64,000 bases of DNA from Ligustrum vulgare (lineage: Eukaryota; Streptophyta; Magnoliopsida; Lamiales; Oleaceae): contig OY743171.1 of assembly GCA_963555705.1 (NCBI GenBank), positions 15,127,352-15,191,351 on the forward strand. The letters run 5' to 3'. Shown piece after piece: positions 1 to 12,312 of the stretch (position 1 is its first letter; each line of letters starts with the position of its first letter). Under the pieces are notes generated by a model, which made no database searches, had not been told where the DNA came from, and saw only the letters and a list, made by a program, of their open reading frames with translations. The translations under genes and the position numbers were made by a program.

Positions 1-645
1 AGTCTTCTGTACCTTACTACCAGTAGGCCAGATATATCCTTCAGTGTTGGAGTTTGTGCAAGATATCAAGCCAAACCTAAGGAATCTCATGTTGCTGCTG
101 TGAAAAGAATCATCAGATATGTAAGTGGTACGTTGAATTACGAAATTTGGTTTACAAGAGATACCACTACTCATCTTGCAGGTTTTTCAGATGCAGACTG
201 GGCTGGGAATGTGGATGATCAAAAGAGTACATCTGGAGGATGTTTCTACATTGGGAACAATTTGGTGGCATGGCTAAGTAGAAAACAAAATTCAGTGTCA
301 CTTTCCACAATCGAAGCTGAGTATATAGCAACTGGCAGTTGCTGTACACAACTCCTTTGGATGAAACAAATGTTGGAGGACTATGGAATCTCTACAGAAC
401 AAGCCACTATGTATTGTGACAACACCAGTGCCATCAATATCTCAAAGAATCCAGTCCAACACTCCAGAACAAAACATATTGACATCAGACACCACTTCAT
501 CAGAGAATTGGTGGAACAAAAGATTATCAATCTGGAGCACATACAGACTGATCTACAGCTGGAAAATTTGTTTACTAAGGCCCTCGATACTATCAAATTT
601 GAAATCCTTAGGAAACAAATTGGAGTATCACCTCCTTCTGAATAG
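1..645 (+). CDS. Copia RNase H domain, C-terminal part of pol (partial)
   Basis: An open frame runs from base 1 (codon AGT) to the TAG at 643-645 and continues upstream out of the window. It shows the Copia RNase H signature: SDADWAG, the EAEYIA glutamate, the CDNTSAI aspartate and the TKHIDIRHH end motif. In the retroelement this domain degrades the RNA strand of the RNA/DNA hybrid during reverse transcription. The domain is intact here, whereas the paralogue at 47107-47883 lost one T near 47716 and reads out of frame. It belongs to the same element as the ORF at 1886-3652. Confidence 0.92.
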   Translation, partial: SLLYLTTSRPDISFSVGVCARYQAKPKESHVAAVKRIIRYVSGTLNYEIWFTRDTTTHLAGFSDADWAGNVDDQKSTSGGCFYIGNNLVAWLSRKQNSVSLSTIEAEYIATGSCCTQLLWMKQMLEDYGISTEQATMYCDNTSAINISKNPVQHSRTKHIDIRHHFIRELVEQKIINLEHIQTDLQLENLFTKALDTIKFEILRKQIGVSPPSE

Positions 646-1885
646 GAACATGCATATTTCATTAAAAAAAATCGCATTTGTTTTTCTTTTTGCATTTTGG
701 TTAACTTATCTTATTCTTATATTAAGTAGATCATGTTTTTGTTTACAGATATATCTGAGTGCTTGTGGCTGATAAAGAGACAAATACGTCTGGCTAATAG
801 TAGTCAACATGTCTCCTGATGAATCTAACTAGCACTCAAATCTGGACAATCCTAAGGATAAGTCACTGCTGTCTATGTCATATGGTTGTTACTGGATGAG
901 ATTTCATATTCTGTGTATAGACCTATGATCTAAATCTTGCTTATAGCATTGCACGCATTTTTCTTATTATCCAAGGGCAGGGCTAGTGGAAAAGAAGGCT
1001 ATCTATCCAAGCCAAGTTCATACCCTTTAGCTTCAAAATACGATGATTTGAGATAAATGTCGTAATATTGTAGAAGGGAAAAACCTAGTAAGCTAACTTC
1101 TGGGGATTGTGTGAATCTACCAATCCAAGCCAAGTTCATACCCTTCTTCTAAGCTAAAGGGGAACATACTGTAAGATAACTTCTGGGGATTGTGTGAAGC
1201 TTTTTCCATCTCCAAAAGACATTGTCATACTATAGAAAAAGTCGGCTAGCCAGATTTGAGAAAATGCAGTTTTTATAGATTTTGATCGGTCTTATTGTGC
1301 ATTACGGTGATAAATCGATAAGTCAGGGCAATCATATGATTTTGGATAGTATGTGGATGACTAAGGATTGCTCGGATCACACACGCACATTAATCAACTT
1401 ATTTATGTACGTGGTGGATTGTATACTGCCAGATGTATCTGACTCAACAGATGTCAACAAGTGCTCAGATGTGTCTCAGGTATCCAGATGCATTTAGATT
1501 TTTCTTATTCATGAATTTTTAGATTTTATTCTGAAAATCTTTATTTTTAAGGCAGTATATCGTGGGTTAATATGTGCAAATCTTGCAGAACAAGTCAGTT
1601 GATTGTGGAGCCCAATTTCGGTAATTTAATTGTCTCCTAATTTTCAACAGATTCTGTTTCTATGTTTATCTATTTTTAAGGAAAGAAGTTGACAAGAATC
1701 AGGATTCTCCAGTTACCATAATAAACACCAATTCCTTTTATATGAGAACCCTTCTTAAACCCAAAAACCTCATACGTCTTCATAAACCTCACGTCCCAAG
1801 TTCCAAAAAAAAACCCCAATAATCTCTCAACAAAACCCTAAGTTCCGTCTGCCTCTCTCTCAAAATTCTACACCCATTCCAAGAC
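646..1885 (+). other. Non-coding spacer between pol and second ORF of the Copia element
   Basis: No convincing gene. The spacer contains a short direct duplication: words such as CCAAGCCAAGTTCATACCC and AACTTCTGGGGATTGTGTGA occur twice between about 1000 and 1200. The same spacer follows pol in the other copy (47884-49138), there beginning with a run of about 40 A where this copy has eight. It probably holds the signals for expressing the downstream ORF, but no specific promoter can be identified. Confidence 0.6.
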
Positions 1886-3652
1886 ATGGCTCGAAGCAAG
1901 CAAACCGGAAGGAGGAGAGTCACCAGAGGCGGTGGTGGCATTGAAGAATCACCTCAACCAGACCCATCGAGGATGGGAACTCCTAGCGGCGCCATTGTTC
2001 CTGTATCACCATCCGGCACCAGCCCAACGCCGACTTCACTCTCTACCGCCGGTCCTACTCCAACACCTGCTCTCCCCATGGCCCAAATAAGCCGGAACAC
2101 GCCAATTCTTCCAAAAGGCATGGGCGTAACCTTGGCACCCATATCAGGTAATCTTGGGTCCAGCCATATCTCTCCCTTAGATATTCGTAGTGAACTGGAG
2201 GGAGCACGAAAACTTGCTGCCATGAGAAGTGCAAGAGATGCGAAAATTGGGGGTGAAGACGGTGGAGATGAATCTGATGAAATTGAATCTGGTGATTAAA
2301 AGGAAAAACTAGAGGAGCAGGAAGAGTTTGGGGAGGATGAAAAATCTGAGGAAGACAAGGACTCAGACGAAACTGGGGATGAAGCACCACCAGTAGAGCC
2401 AGAGGAGTCTGAGGATGAAGACGAGTCTGAACAGTCGGAAGAAGAGACTGAAAAGGAGGTTGTAATCCCAGACAAAAAGGAAAAACAAAATGTAGAAGCC
2501 ACTGCGAGTTCGAAGAAGAAAAAGGGTGACACAGCTGCGGGTCCAGTGAGATCCAAGTTTGATGTATCTTCATTCGTCTGCACCCCCATGCAGAAAGCAA
2601 GAGGTATGTTTACCCCATTCAATTTCAAAATTTGGTCGTCTGAGGCATACACTGATTTCCAAAAACACATTTTGGTTAAACGGTTGCATTATGAATCTAG
2701 AGTGACTATAGGCGAATTTGATGATTTTGAGATTGATGATATTGTGTCACACTTTGGGTTGAAGAAATTGACTGATTGTAAGGGGGAGATCAATGAGACC
2801 CTGGTCAAGGAATTTTATGCCAATATCCCTATTGACTATAACTCCAAAAAATGTCTTTTTACCACTTCACTATTTGTTAGGGGACAATTAATTAAGATTT
2901 CTGCAAAAGAACTTAGAAAGTGGTTAGGATTGAATGAGAATGTGGCTGATGAGTATGAATCTATGGAAGCCACTAATGATGAAATTGCAATGGAGTTGTC
3001 AGGGGGTAAAATCACGTGGCCGGTTAAGGGGTTAAAATAATCTCCTAGGTCGGATATTTCCAAGAAATACCAAATTCTTCACAAAATTGTAAATGCAAAT
3101 TTTGACCAACTCATCCATGACTCAAGCTTTAAGAGAGAGTCTGCCAGAACCTTGTTTCTCCTGGGGACTAATTGAAACATAGACCTTGCTGCACGAATCT
3201 GGAACTCAATCACCGGTAGGGTCTCGGGGAGTGGCCCTCGACATGGGAATACTTATCTATTGGTTTACCCTTGGATTATTTCACAGTTTCTGAGTGATCA
3301 GGGTGTCCAGACGCTGGAAGATGATCTGGTGATCACCCCCAAGGTGTTGAACAGGGCCAGATGCAGAAAACCTTTGGAGGGACATACCACTCCCAGGAAA
3401 CAGGTTGTGGATGAGGCTACTGGGACTCAGGATACAACTGGTATAGATGTCAGGATACACCAGCTGGAAGCGAAGAATGTTGGGTTGAAAACAGACATAT
3501 CTGAACTCAGTGTGCGTGTCAAACATCTTGAAGACACACTAGATCAGCTGCTTGGAGGGTCTTCGACAGATGTGGCTCCAGTGGAAGCCAAGGAAAAGAG
3601 GACGGTTGCTCCCAAAAAGCTCCCTGCCTCAAAGAAGCAAAAGAAGACCTGA
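1886..3652 (+). pseudogene. Second (envelope-like/plant transposon protein) ORF of the Copia element, copy A
   Basis: Reading one frame from ATG 1886 gives a protein of about 588 codons, interrupted by three nonsense codons: TAA at 2297-2299, TAA at 3038-3040 and TGA near 3172. Copy B has sense codons at these places (GAA, CAA, CGA), so two of the three are C-to-T changes. The product has a basic, Pro/Ser-rich N-terminus starting MARSKQTGRRR, an acidic Glu/Asp-rich stretch at about residues 120-205, a globular middle (KEFYANIP..., FVRGQ...) and a C-terminal heptad-like coiled coil (IHQLEAKN...). Such ORFs downstream of pol in SIRE elements are called envelope-like, but no signal peptide or membrane segment is visible here. 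The role is unknown. Confidence 0.8.
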
Positions 3653-4033
3653 GCCTGATCTCCACCCTGCCAGTTCCATCTGATCATTTTCAATGCTTTT
3701 GAAACATTTTTCTTATGTTTTGCCTTAAAACCTACTGTTCTTGTGATCACATTTAGGTTGTGAATTTTGCATGCAGGTTTTGTGAAACTTATGGCTTCTC
3801 CTCTTTCTCCGAAAAGGGGGAGTAGTATTTTAGCATGGGCATGTCATATGTCATATCATCTTTTCAATTTTTGCTCTCTATGTGTTGATCTCCTTTACAT
3901 GCATTAATTGATTGTGTTTATAATGATGCACAACCTGAGGGGGAGATTTTTGATAGGGGGAGCTTGTTGATTTCTTGTGATCATTAAAAAGATGATTGGT
4001 TTCGGAAAAATAGAAAAAGCCAAAGAGGGAGAT
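3653..4033 (+). other. 3' untranslated region and polypurine tract of the Copia element
   Basis: This stretch is non-coding. It holds several G-rich strings (GGGGGAG at about 3815, 3940 and 3955) and ends in a purine run, AAAGAGGGAGA (about 4022-4032), directly before the LTR. In LTR retrotransposons this position primes plus-strand DNA synthesis. The matching site in copy B (51275-51285) reads AAAGGGGGAGA. Confidence 0.75.
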
Positions 4034-5312
4034 TGTTAATTTTACATTATTAGCATTTCCTATTTTTCACAAATGTGTAATTTAAGAAAAACTTGATTTA
4101 ATTACTAAATAAGAGTATTTAGTATTTTATTAATTTTAATTAAATTATGCAAATATATCACTCATTTTCGAAATTCATGATATTGTTGGAAAGATTATGA
4201 TCAAGAAATATTGGTTTAATTGGGATGTTAATCTCGAATTCTTGATCTTGATATCTCATGATTTTGGTAAAATTCTTGATGATATATTTTGTGACTATTC
4301 TTGACACTCAAGCTTATCCGTAGATATGGTAAGTCTCATCTTGATAAGGGTCGAGCTTATCTACACAAGGTAAGATTGTTTGGACGAAAATCTTGGTTGT
4401 GAAAATCCTTGTGTAGGCCGAAAATATGGTTCTAATATTTGAGATCCTATTTTATGGTAAGATCTTTTAAGATTTATCATTATCATTGTTTATGGTAAGA
4501 TTTATTTAAGGATAATTATCTTTCCTTTTACTAATTATCTCTACTTTATTTTGCAGGTATTAGAGATCTTGTGCAATAAGGAAACTTGGGAGTCAAGTAA
4601 ACCGAATTGCACTATAAAGAGGAGAAAAATGGGATGTTTTTAAAAAGACGTGAAAAACACAAAATCCGTGTGGTTAATTCAAAATACACGTCCACTTTGT
4701 TAAAGGAGTCAAGAAGCCTATTTTCGTGAGGGACACAAATACAAAAGGTTTCAATTGTGTTGTGACTTCGGTACTCCGGGAAGAGGATTCAATCACTTAG
4801 AGAAGAAAAGAATTTCAGCGTGAAGATCAAATGGGAGGTTTGAATCAAGATCGAACGGGAGTTCGTATTGCTGAAAAGTGTTGCAGATTCAAAGAAAACT
4901 ACTGAAGAGTGGTGGAACGCCAACTCACATTACATGCCATAGAGGGATCAGGGAGTGATCTATTTCTTGGATGTTTGATAAAGTCTATGCGTAGATTTAT
5001 CCTGTAGTTTAGATTGATCTGTATAAACTCTTTCCTTATATAGTGATTGGTTTTTGTCCGCACGAAGTGAGCCGTGGGTTTTCCCTGTTAGGGTTTTTTC
5101 CACGTTAAGCTCAAATTATTGTGTTCTTATCCATTTACTATTCCGCACAATTTATTCTGGTTGTTTACATTTTACTATCCAAATGAATCTGCATTAGCAA
5201 GATTCATCTGGTACTGCACTAAACAAAACTTAACGATTTACTATTAATTGGTTACTGTCCAGACTCATCTGTGACAGTCTGTTTATAAAATTTAGACAAC
5301 CTCAGATTTTCA
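4034..5312 (+). repeat. 3' LTR of SIRE-like element (copy A)
   Basis: 1279 bp, beginning TGTTAATTTTA and ending ATTTTCA, collinear with the LTR at 51287-52564 (1278 bp) and with the interrupted 5' LTR at 39303-42903. It is followed by ATAAG (5313-5317). Ends are fixed by three-way comparison of LTRs and flanks. Confidence 0.93.
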
Positions 5313-5317
5313 ATAAG

Positions 5318-6911
5318 TATTTTTCAGTTTTTACAATTCTATTATAAGTAATTTTCAAGTTTTATAAATATTAAGTAAATTTCAGTTTGATCCTTAAAAG
5401 TAGGGTATTTATGTGAAGAGTCTGTTTCTATGAGAAAATTTTGTCATGGTCCAGTCCGGAATCTTTGGGCTACATATACTCACCCAGGGGAACATCTCTA
5501 AGGTCGGTAAAATATTGACATCGGTAAAATATGGACCTAAAGGAACTCAATTGAGAGCGGAAAGTAGCTATCTCAACGCAAGTGGATTGATTACCTAGGG
5601 CAGCACAATTCAGATAAATGCCTGCAACACGATGCCTACAATACAGAATTACAGAGAATAGTGTCACAGTGGGCCCACCAACTTATGGTTTAAACTTAAA
5701 CAAGAAGTTACCATCATTATTTGTATAGATTATTTTGAAAACTCCTTTATTTATTCTTTTAGCTACAGTAAACCCTAAAAAACTCTCTATAAATAGAACG
5801 GTTTTTATTATTGTGATATATGCCAAATTTGGAGCAAAAACGTTGTTACAATATTTCCAAGAAATAACCATCTTTCTTTCATTGCTTTATCTTTGAATGT
5901 TTTTTCAAATAAACCAAAAATATTGACCTAAGTTGATAAGAAAATTGCCATGTGTCAACGACAATTTTTTACGTCAACACGGTCCTTTGTAATTGCATCA
6001 AAAATCCTTCATCTTTTGTAAAATAAACAAATTGACCCTAGTACACAATTTTGTACAATTTTAGTCCTTCTCATATTTTGCTCCCATCAACTCCGAATTC
6101 AAACTTTTACCTAAAAAGAACAAAATAAATACACAATTAAGTAGAGTCACACTTAAATATTCTATCTTTTATAGCCGCGATAAGTATAAAATTTAATGTC
6201 TCCTACCCCTAACCAGTTGGCTCTCGATTTTTACTTTTCTTCTTTGCTATCGTGGGACTTTTTATCGCAAGGTGTAACTCTGACACACCTTTGTTCCAAC
6301 TTGATTTTGAACTTGACTCTTGTCTTGAATCATGTGTATGAGTCTTGCATCTTCTTCCAACATGTCATGCTTGATTTGGAGCACTTCGAACATGTAGCTT
6401 GAACTCTTGTTGGTTTGAATCAGAAGTTTTTATGTCAAGCCTACTACGATTCTTATCAGTATACGTTTGGGAAAGTGAAACCTGGGGTATACTTGTTATT
6501 CAAGTAGGGTTGCTGTCATTGGTGGATTTTTATAATAGAGTTTCACCCATATCCTACACGATTATGATCTTATGATTTATTTCAGAAGAAGTCAAGTCAT
6601 GGTTTATCGGTTGTTAAAATGCGATCACTCTACAATTATATGACAGTACTTGTCAAAATTATCACAATATTTTGTTTTGAAGTCTATTTTTTGTACTTTA
6701 TAGACTTAAAAACAATATTCCTTAAACTTATTTAAAGTTTTTGTTACGACTTAAAAATTTTGTTACCCCCACATTTCTAGAATAGTCTTGAATTTGTTAA
6801 TTCTTTCACGCGACGAAAGATCAATTCTTTCACTCAATTGAAAGAAAAAATATCCTAATCTTAAACAAAATTGTTCAAGAAGTGATTTTATTATCTCCTT
6901 CAAGAGTATTA
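5318..6911. other. Gene-free flank shared by both duplication copies
   Basis: No gene is supported. ORFs here (for example 5470-5667 minus and 6196-6402 plus) are short, lack recognisable domains and are not consistently kept in copy B. The site TTTTG at 6758-6762 is the empty target of the 3.2 kb insertion found in copy B at 54128-57376. Near 5484 about 110 bp present in copy B is absent. Confidence 0.6.
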
Positions 6912-7408
6912 GGTCTGTTTGATAGCCTTAATTTTCCGTGGAAAAGAAAAAAAAAATTTAGCTTTTCTACTTTACTCCGTTTGATTGCGAAAATTTTTCG
7001 CGGAAACATTTTCCGCGAACCCCACCCACGCGCCCCTTTTCCTTGTTTTGGTGGAAAATATTTTCTTTGGGTTTTGGTGGTTTTTTATTTTCCAAGGTAG
7101 ATGGAAAATTGTTTTCGACACGTTTAATCAATTTTGTTGTTGTTAATTGACTTGTTTTCTTTCCAAAAAATAACATTATCATCATCAAGTACAAATATAT
7201 TTAAAAAGTAAAAAAAAAATTTGATTAAAATAGCAAAAAATTATTTTATTTTCCATGAAAAATAATGTCAATCAAACAATAAAAGTTGGAAAATTCCCTA
7301 CTTTTTCCACTAGAAAATTAAACCAATCAAACACATTAAACTTCTAATTCCCAAGAATTCAATTCCCTAGAATTCATTTTCTTTCCACCCTCACAATCAA
7401 ACGCACCC
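6912..7408. mobile_element. Harbinger/Tourist-like MITE, present only in copy A
   Basis: 497 bp flanked by TTA (6909-6911 and 7409-7411). Copy B at 57538-57540 has a single TTA with no insert. The termini GGTCTGTTTGAT and, as reverse complement, GGGTGCGTTTGAT form an imperfect inverted repeat. A 3-bp TTA duplication with G-rich termini is typical of PIF/Harbinger (Tourist) MITEs. It has no coding capacity for a transposase. The call rests on the filled/empty comparison. Confidence 0.88.
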
Positions 7409-7843
7409 TTAGATCTTTTTCGATTTAGTTTGAATATTACCCCAAAATTTTAAACTTCTCAATTTAATTTTTTCTTGTGAATTGAAATATCCAAAGGCAA
7501 TCCACATTCACATCATTTAGAAGTATGATATATTATTACCCTTTATTAGTAATAATGAAATTCACATATGATATAAGTACTACTTGATATCAATATCAAT
7601 TCTTTAGTTTGTTTTGTGCTTTTCTAAATAGCTCAAACTGGTTCTTGCATGTAAATGTATGCATATATTTTTTTTAATTTGAAATGAATTTTTTTTAAGT
7701 CTCCTATTTTTTTTTTTTTTTTTAATTTAGAAATCTTAAACTTATATTGTGTTGAAAAATTAGATTCTATTCAAAAGAAAAAAATAGATATTTGTACAGT
7801 TTTTTTTAAATAAATTTTATTATTAATTTTTTTTTTTTTACAG

Positions 7844-8060
7844 TCAACGCGACATCATTTGAGGAGCCTGATGTGCCTAAAGATTTATATTGTTTGTTTT
7901 CTTCACAATCAGAAGAATGTCTTTCTCTCAAACACATAAGGGCCTATAACAATATATTTTCATTCAATTTATTTAGAGTAAATCTTTATAAAACCCTTGC
8001 AATCTCAAACAAAGGCGTCTACACATTCCAGCATTTTTACCCCAAGATCGACCAAAATGG
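7844..8060 (+). pseudogene. Helitron helicase-like domain remnant (copy 1)
   Basis: Translation reads SFEEPDV..., then HIRAYNNIFSFNLF, then LAISNKGVYTFQ. This resembles the stretch of plant Helitron helicases preceding the Rep/helicase core, where an IRxYNxxFSFTS-type block is followed by a NxGVYTFR-type block. It follows a T-rich tract ending ACAG, which could be a splice acceptor in this copy only. The fragment has no upstream or downstream continuation of the domain and is surely non-functional. The assignment is from motif resemblance only. Confidence 0.5.
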
Positions 8061-8186
8061 AAGTTTTATTGTAATCGTAATATTACATTTTAGTTCACTA
8101 AAAAATTGCACAAACTATTCATCTTTTACATAAAACGTGCAATTTACATTTCAGTTTATTCAACATTTTCACATTATATACATAGA

Positions 8187-8189
<3 letters not shown>

Positions 8190-8254
<65 letters not shown>
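8190..8254. repeat. (AT)n microsatellite
   Basis: About 65 bp of pure TA dinucleotide. The same place in copy B (58310-58380) is also (AT)n, but the third module copy has (GT)n at 33003-33051. Confidence 0.97.
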
Positions 8255-8255
<1 letters not shown>

Positions 8256-8949
8256 CATTTCAACAATTTTAGTTTTTTTCTTTTAATCTATGGGGTGTTT
8301 GCACAAATACACCAACTTTTAGTATCATAATTAAAATTTACATCATTTTAAAAAATCATTGAAAAATACTTCAATTTTTTTTGTTTTCACTAAAAAAATA
8401 TGTTCATCGTCACAAATATCATATTATGATACTTTTAAAATATCACAACATGATACTTATGATACTTTCAAAAAAAATTGTATCATAACCTGAAGCTCTG
8501 TCAAATTTTTATGATACTTAGGGCGAAATTTTAGTATCACACCTTGATACTTTACAATTTCTTTATGATACTTTCATTATATTCGATTAGGCATTTCATC
8601 AAACACGTTGTAGAATTGGTAAAAACTTGGTTAAAACTCAATGGGACGTCTTTCAATGACACATCAAGCCTCGTCAAGGAAAAGGGAGGTAGCACGGCAG
8701 TGGTGGCACGGTGTTGGTTAGAATATTGTAAGATTTTTAAGAGAGAAAAAAATAAGTAAAAATCAATTAAAATATTAATGTATGTAAAATTCTAATAAGA
8801 GATAAAAATGCAGTATGTAGTGCAATTATCCCAATATTTATTACCTCAAACAACTTCACAAAATAGTATTAGTTCCATGAAGACATTATGCCATCACATT
8901 CATCCTACACCTAAGAAGTGCAATGCACATGCTTACTACTAGTAATTGT

Positions 8950-9634
8950 TAAATGAAAGGTTCTAAAAGGTGTAATGGGTTGCGAAGTGTCGAGGTCGAG
9001 AATCAAGAATTAAAAGTTTTAGCGTATCAATGCGAAGACTATGCGTCATAATGTGTTTCGTATTTTTAATATTATTTCAATTATTTGAGACATTAAATAG
9101 ATTTTTATATAAAAAATATATATTTTTTACATAAGAACTAAATATTCAAAAATACAAAATATATAACAGTAATACTATTTAATTTTAGAATTATTAAAGC
9201 AAAAAAATATAGATTTAAGTTTGTTAATTTTATTTATTATACTATAATTACTTTCAAGCTTTTAAAATATTTTTAACCTATAAAAAATAAGATAAAAATA
9301 ATATTTAAATAACCTATTTGGGAAAGGAAAATCTAACAAGTAAATAAATTACAAATAAAAATAATTTTAAAAAAAAAGGATCAAAAGATTGTACTATAAA
9401 TTAAAACAAAGTTTGATCGCCTATGCGGGTTTATTCGAGATTAGGCTGGATTAAACGCGCATACTCACGCCTATGTGCGAACCATACTATCTAATCACGC
9501 CTAGGCGGTCAACGGAAAAAAATTTGACTGCCTTTTGACCCGCATACCCTTAATTCACAGGCTTTTCATACGCGCCTCGCGCCTAGCCCTAGGTTTGCCT
9601 AGGCTGCACATTTTGTCTCCTTTCAAAACACTAG
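8950..9634. mobile_element. Possible degraded hAT-type MITE
   Basis: The right edge, CCTTTCAAAACACTAG at about 9619-9634, reads on the other strand as CTAGTGTTTTGAAAGG, the terminal style of many plant hAT MITEs. GC-richer inner sequence with CCTAGGCG-like words lies inside an otherwise AT-rich stretch. The left terminus is degraded, and no 8-bp target duplication could be confirmed. A paralogue lies at about 59239-59920. Confidence 0.35.
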
Positions 9635-10555
9635 TTTAATGTATATTAATATATGGTTGCAAACCTAAAACCATACATGGAATAAGGTAGATTAGTCCCT
9701 CTTAACATCATAACATGAAGTCATATTTAAGGATGAACACATTCTTTTTACATCTAAAATGTAGTCTTAACCAATGCGGACAGAGAAAAATACAGAGCGA
9801 AGGTGAGTCCAAGTACAAGTCCAAATCAAGTCCTGATGTGAAGCATAGAGTGTGGGGAGAATTTTATTTGTATAGCGCATTTTATCAACTGCAATGGCAT
9901 ACTTAATGGAACTGTCGATCGAGTTTGATCATGATTACAAAGAACACTGGTGAAGTGATAAGCTAGACCATTGGGGGTCGGATTACAGTGTGTTCCTGAG
10001 TCAGTTATTGCAGCCGTTAAGAACCAAAAATAGAAACTTGAAATTGCACTTAGTGTTACTTACGGGGAGCTTCGACTTGTATTCTTATGTCAAGAAATGA
10101 ACTGATCTATTTTCTTATTGTCCTTTTTTTAGTTAATTTAGAAGACTTAATTTTCTTACTGTCCTAATTCTCGGTTGAACATTAATTGACATGTACACAT
10201 TAGTGTTATTTATTAGGTAAAGAAAAAGGAGGTTTACCTAGTTTTTGTCCCTGTTGCAGTGACATCCTGTGGTATACTTCAATAAAATTTGGGATACATT
10301 GTTTTAGGATAATGAAAAGAGCAAACAAAATTAATTTAAAGGATAAAAAAAGGATCATTGTTTGGACTGAAAAAATTGAAGAAGAATGGAAACAGAGGAG
10401 AATGGATATGCTTTGGCTGCGTTTTGATTCCTTAGATAGCAAAGTGTGTGTGTGTGGTGTTTTTTTTTTTAATTTAACCATCAAGGTAGTAAACAATATA
10501 TTTTACTTAAAATATATCTTTATCTTTATCTTTTTTTTTTTAAATGATCTTTATC

Positions 10556-10597
<42 letters not shown>

Positions 10598-11293
10598 ACA
10601 ATAAAGTGGCCAAATATAACACTACATAGTTTTCCGCCTTTTTAAACTTTCCTAAAATGGAAATTCATGGTTTATAAAGATTAAAAAAAAAAAAGTTGAT
10701 TATCTATGTATAAAAATTGCTTTTATCTAGATTCTAGAGAATATAAACGGTTACTTTGAACATGGTTTTACCTCATTATTAGTTTTGTTATATAATCAAT
10801 TATTAATTAGTTGGTATTTTCAATATGTTTATAATTTGAAATTATGATGTAGAGTTTTAATTAATTATGTGCTATGTTAATAATAAAATAGTATTGAAAA
10901 TAACGTAATTAAAAATGTATATTGTTTTAGAGAACTTATTATTAAAATAAAACAATATTAAAAAGCATATATAACATAATTACAAATGTGCATTGTTTTA
11001 TCAAATAATAAAACAGTATTAAAAATTTATATAACATAATTAGGATTTTTTTTCTTTTTCTTTTGAAAAACTACTTTAGAGCGTCTGCACTGCAAATGCC
11101 TACATAAAGAAGTCTTTCAAGATTTTGATTAATGGTTTGTGTATTTTGTAATCCTTTAACGATAATTATAAATGATTGTCGTCTTTTTTGTGCAATTATT
11201 ACCATTTTCTATGATCACATTTTTTCATTTTTTTAAAATTTTATATTTAATAAGTAATCATTTACAAGTCCCAGCATCGTACGAGGGCGAATA

Positions 11294-11360
<67 letters not shown>

Positions 11361-11395
11361 TACTTTGACAATAATTTTACTGATGTGATTATTTT
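9635..11395. other. AT-rich gene-free tract with microsatellites
   Basis: It contains a (TTA)n tract at about 10558-10596, a (TG)n/T-rich patch near 10447-10470 and (AT)n at about 11297-11356. ORFs here are low-complexity products of these tracts. At the position of the last tract copy B carries (TG)n (61572-61622). ATTTT at 11391-11395 is the left target duplication of the LTR element that follows. Confidence 0.7.
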
Positions 11396-11572
11396 TGTTG
11401 TAAAACAATAGAGAATATAGAGAGAATCAGAGAGAACTTCTCATTAGGTATATTTCTAATGAAATGAAATAGCCCCTATTTATAGGAGGGGACAATGGCA
11501 CAATCGTAATATATAAAGTTTACAGGGATATAATGGTAATGTCATTCACATATTTATATATTATTTATAACA
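11396..11572 (-). repeat. 3' LTR of the LARD-like element
   Basis: 177 bp with TG...CA ends. On the plus strand it is followed by CTCCCCCTT, which is the polypurine tract AAGGGGGAG when read on the element's strand (11573-11581). Confidence 0.92.
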
Positions 11573-11605
11573 CTCCCCCTTGAATGACATATTCCGCAAT
11601 TGCCT

Positions 11606-12312
11606 ACCTCGTTAAAACTTTGCTAAGAAAACCCAGTGGGATAAAATTTGAGCGAAGAAAAAAGAGTACAGCTGCTCCCCCTGATGTTGACCATCATTAA
11701 TCATTGAGTCTAATATCCATCAATGATAAATAGTACAAATCATATACTGAAGTCTGAAGTGTTTCGGTGCTTTAGTGCTTCAGTGCTGCCTCGTTAAAAC
11801 CTTGTCAGTAAAACCCAATGGGGCAAAATCTGAACGAAGGAAAAAGAGTACAGTCGCTGCCTCGTTAAAACCTTGTCATGAAAATCCTGTGGGACAAAAC
11901 CTGGACGAAGGAAAAAGAGTACAGCATGACAGCATGATTCTCCCCCTGAAGTGTGCAATCAAGTATTCATGAACCTTTTGAATAATGATATCATCTTTCG
12001 TCTGGAATGTGTATATATGAAAATCTTCTTGTGTGTAGCCGATATCATAACATTCTTCATAAGATGTGTATGATTTTCTTCATTTGTTGATATCATTCCA
12101 GTATAACAATGTGTTGCTGAATTATAACTTGTTGATAGCTATGATGATGCCTCAAAAACCTTGTTAGGAAAACCCTGTGAGACAACCTCAGCGAAGGGAA
12201 AAAGAGTACATTATTCTCATTAATTTTCATCAATACGCCTCAACTGTTGCCTCATTAAAAACCTTGCTAGGAAAACCCTGTGGGACAAAACCTCAGCTAA
12301 GGGAAAAAGAGT
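11606..12312 (-). repeat. Spaced tandem repeats next to the 3' LTR
   Basis: At least five copies of a unit of about 60 bp, each with CCTCGTTAAAACCTTG- or CCTCATTAAAAACCTTG-like sequence, an AAACCC..GTGGG core and GAAGGAAAAAGAGTACA, occur near 11606, 11789, 11858, 12145 and 12246. Such arrays are familiar from 3' untranslated regions of some plant Copia elements. They have no coding meaning; the plus-strand ORFs over them (11775-11972, 12177-12422) are fortuitous. Confidence 0.8.

Larger units (their letters stand above)
1..5312 (+). mobile_element. SIRE/Maximus-like Copia retrotransposon, 3' half (copy A)
   Basis: The window opens inside the pol gene. In order come the RNase H C-terminus (1-645), a spacer, a second ORF (1886-3652), a polypurine tract (about 4022-4032) and a 3' LTR (4034-5312). 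A second ORF after pol plus an LTR longer than 1 kb is the layout of the SIRE/Maximus lineage of Ty1/Copia. The LTR is followed by ATAAG at 5313-5317, the same target-site duplication found on both sides of the full copy at 39303-52564. Family placement is by domain order, not by phylogeny. Confidence 0.9.
7613..8833 (+). repeat. Repeat module R, copy 1 of 3 (with Helitron-like fragment)
   Basis: This roughly 1.2 kb stretch recurs at 57734-59125 (duplication copy B, very similar) and at 32468-33645 (a third, more diverged copy with unrelated flanks). The module contains a Helitron-helicase-like coding remnant, a dinucleotide tract, and a downstream region rich in GTATCAT/ATGATAC words. The third copy lies outside the segmental duplication, so the module moved on its own. 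Element ends were not found. Confidence 0.8.

Noticed and set aside
2055..2670. Minus-strand ORFs antisense to the acidic part of the second Copia ORF
   Set aside because: They are shadows of GAA/GAG/GAT-rich codons; Ser/Cys/Phe-rich products without motifs, repeated at 49336-49872 for the same reason.
10312..10629. ORF ending in a run of tyrosines
   Set aside because: The run comes from a (TTA)n microsatellite, and the paralogue at 60591-60833 has a different end.
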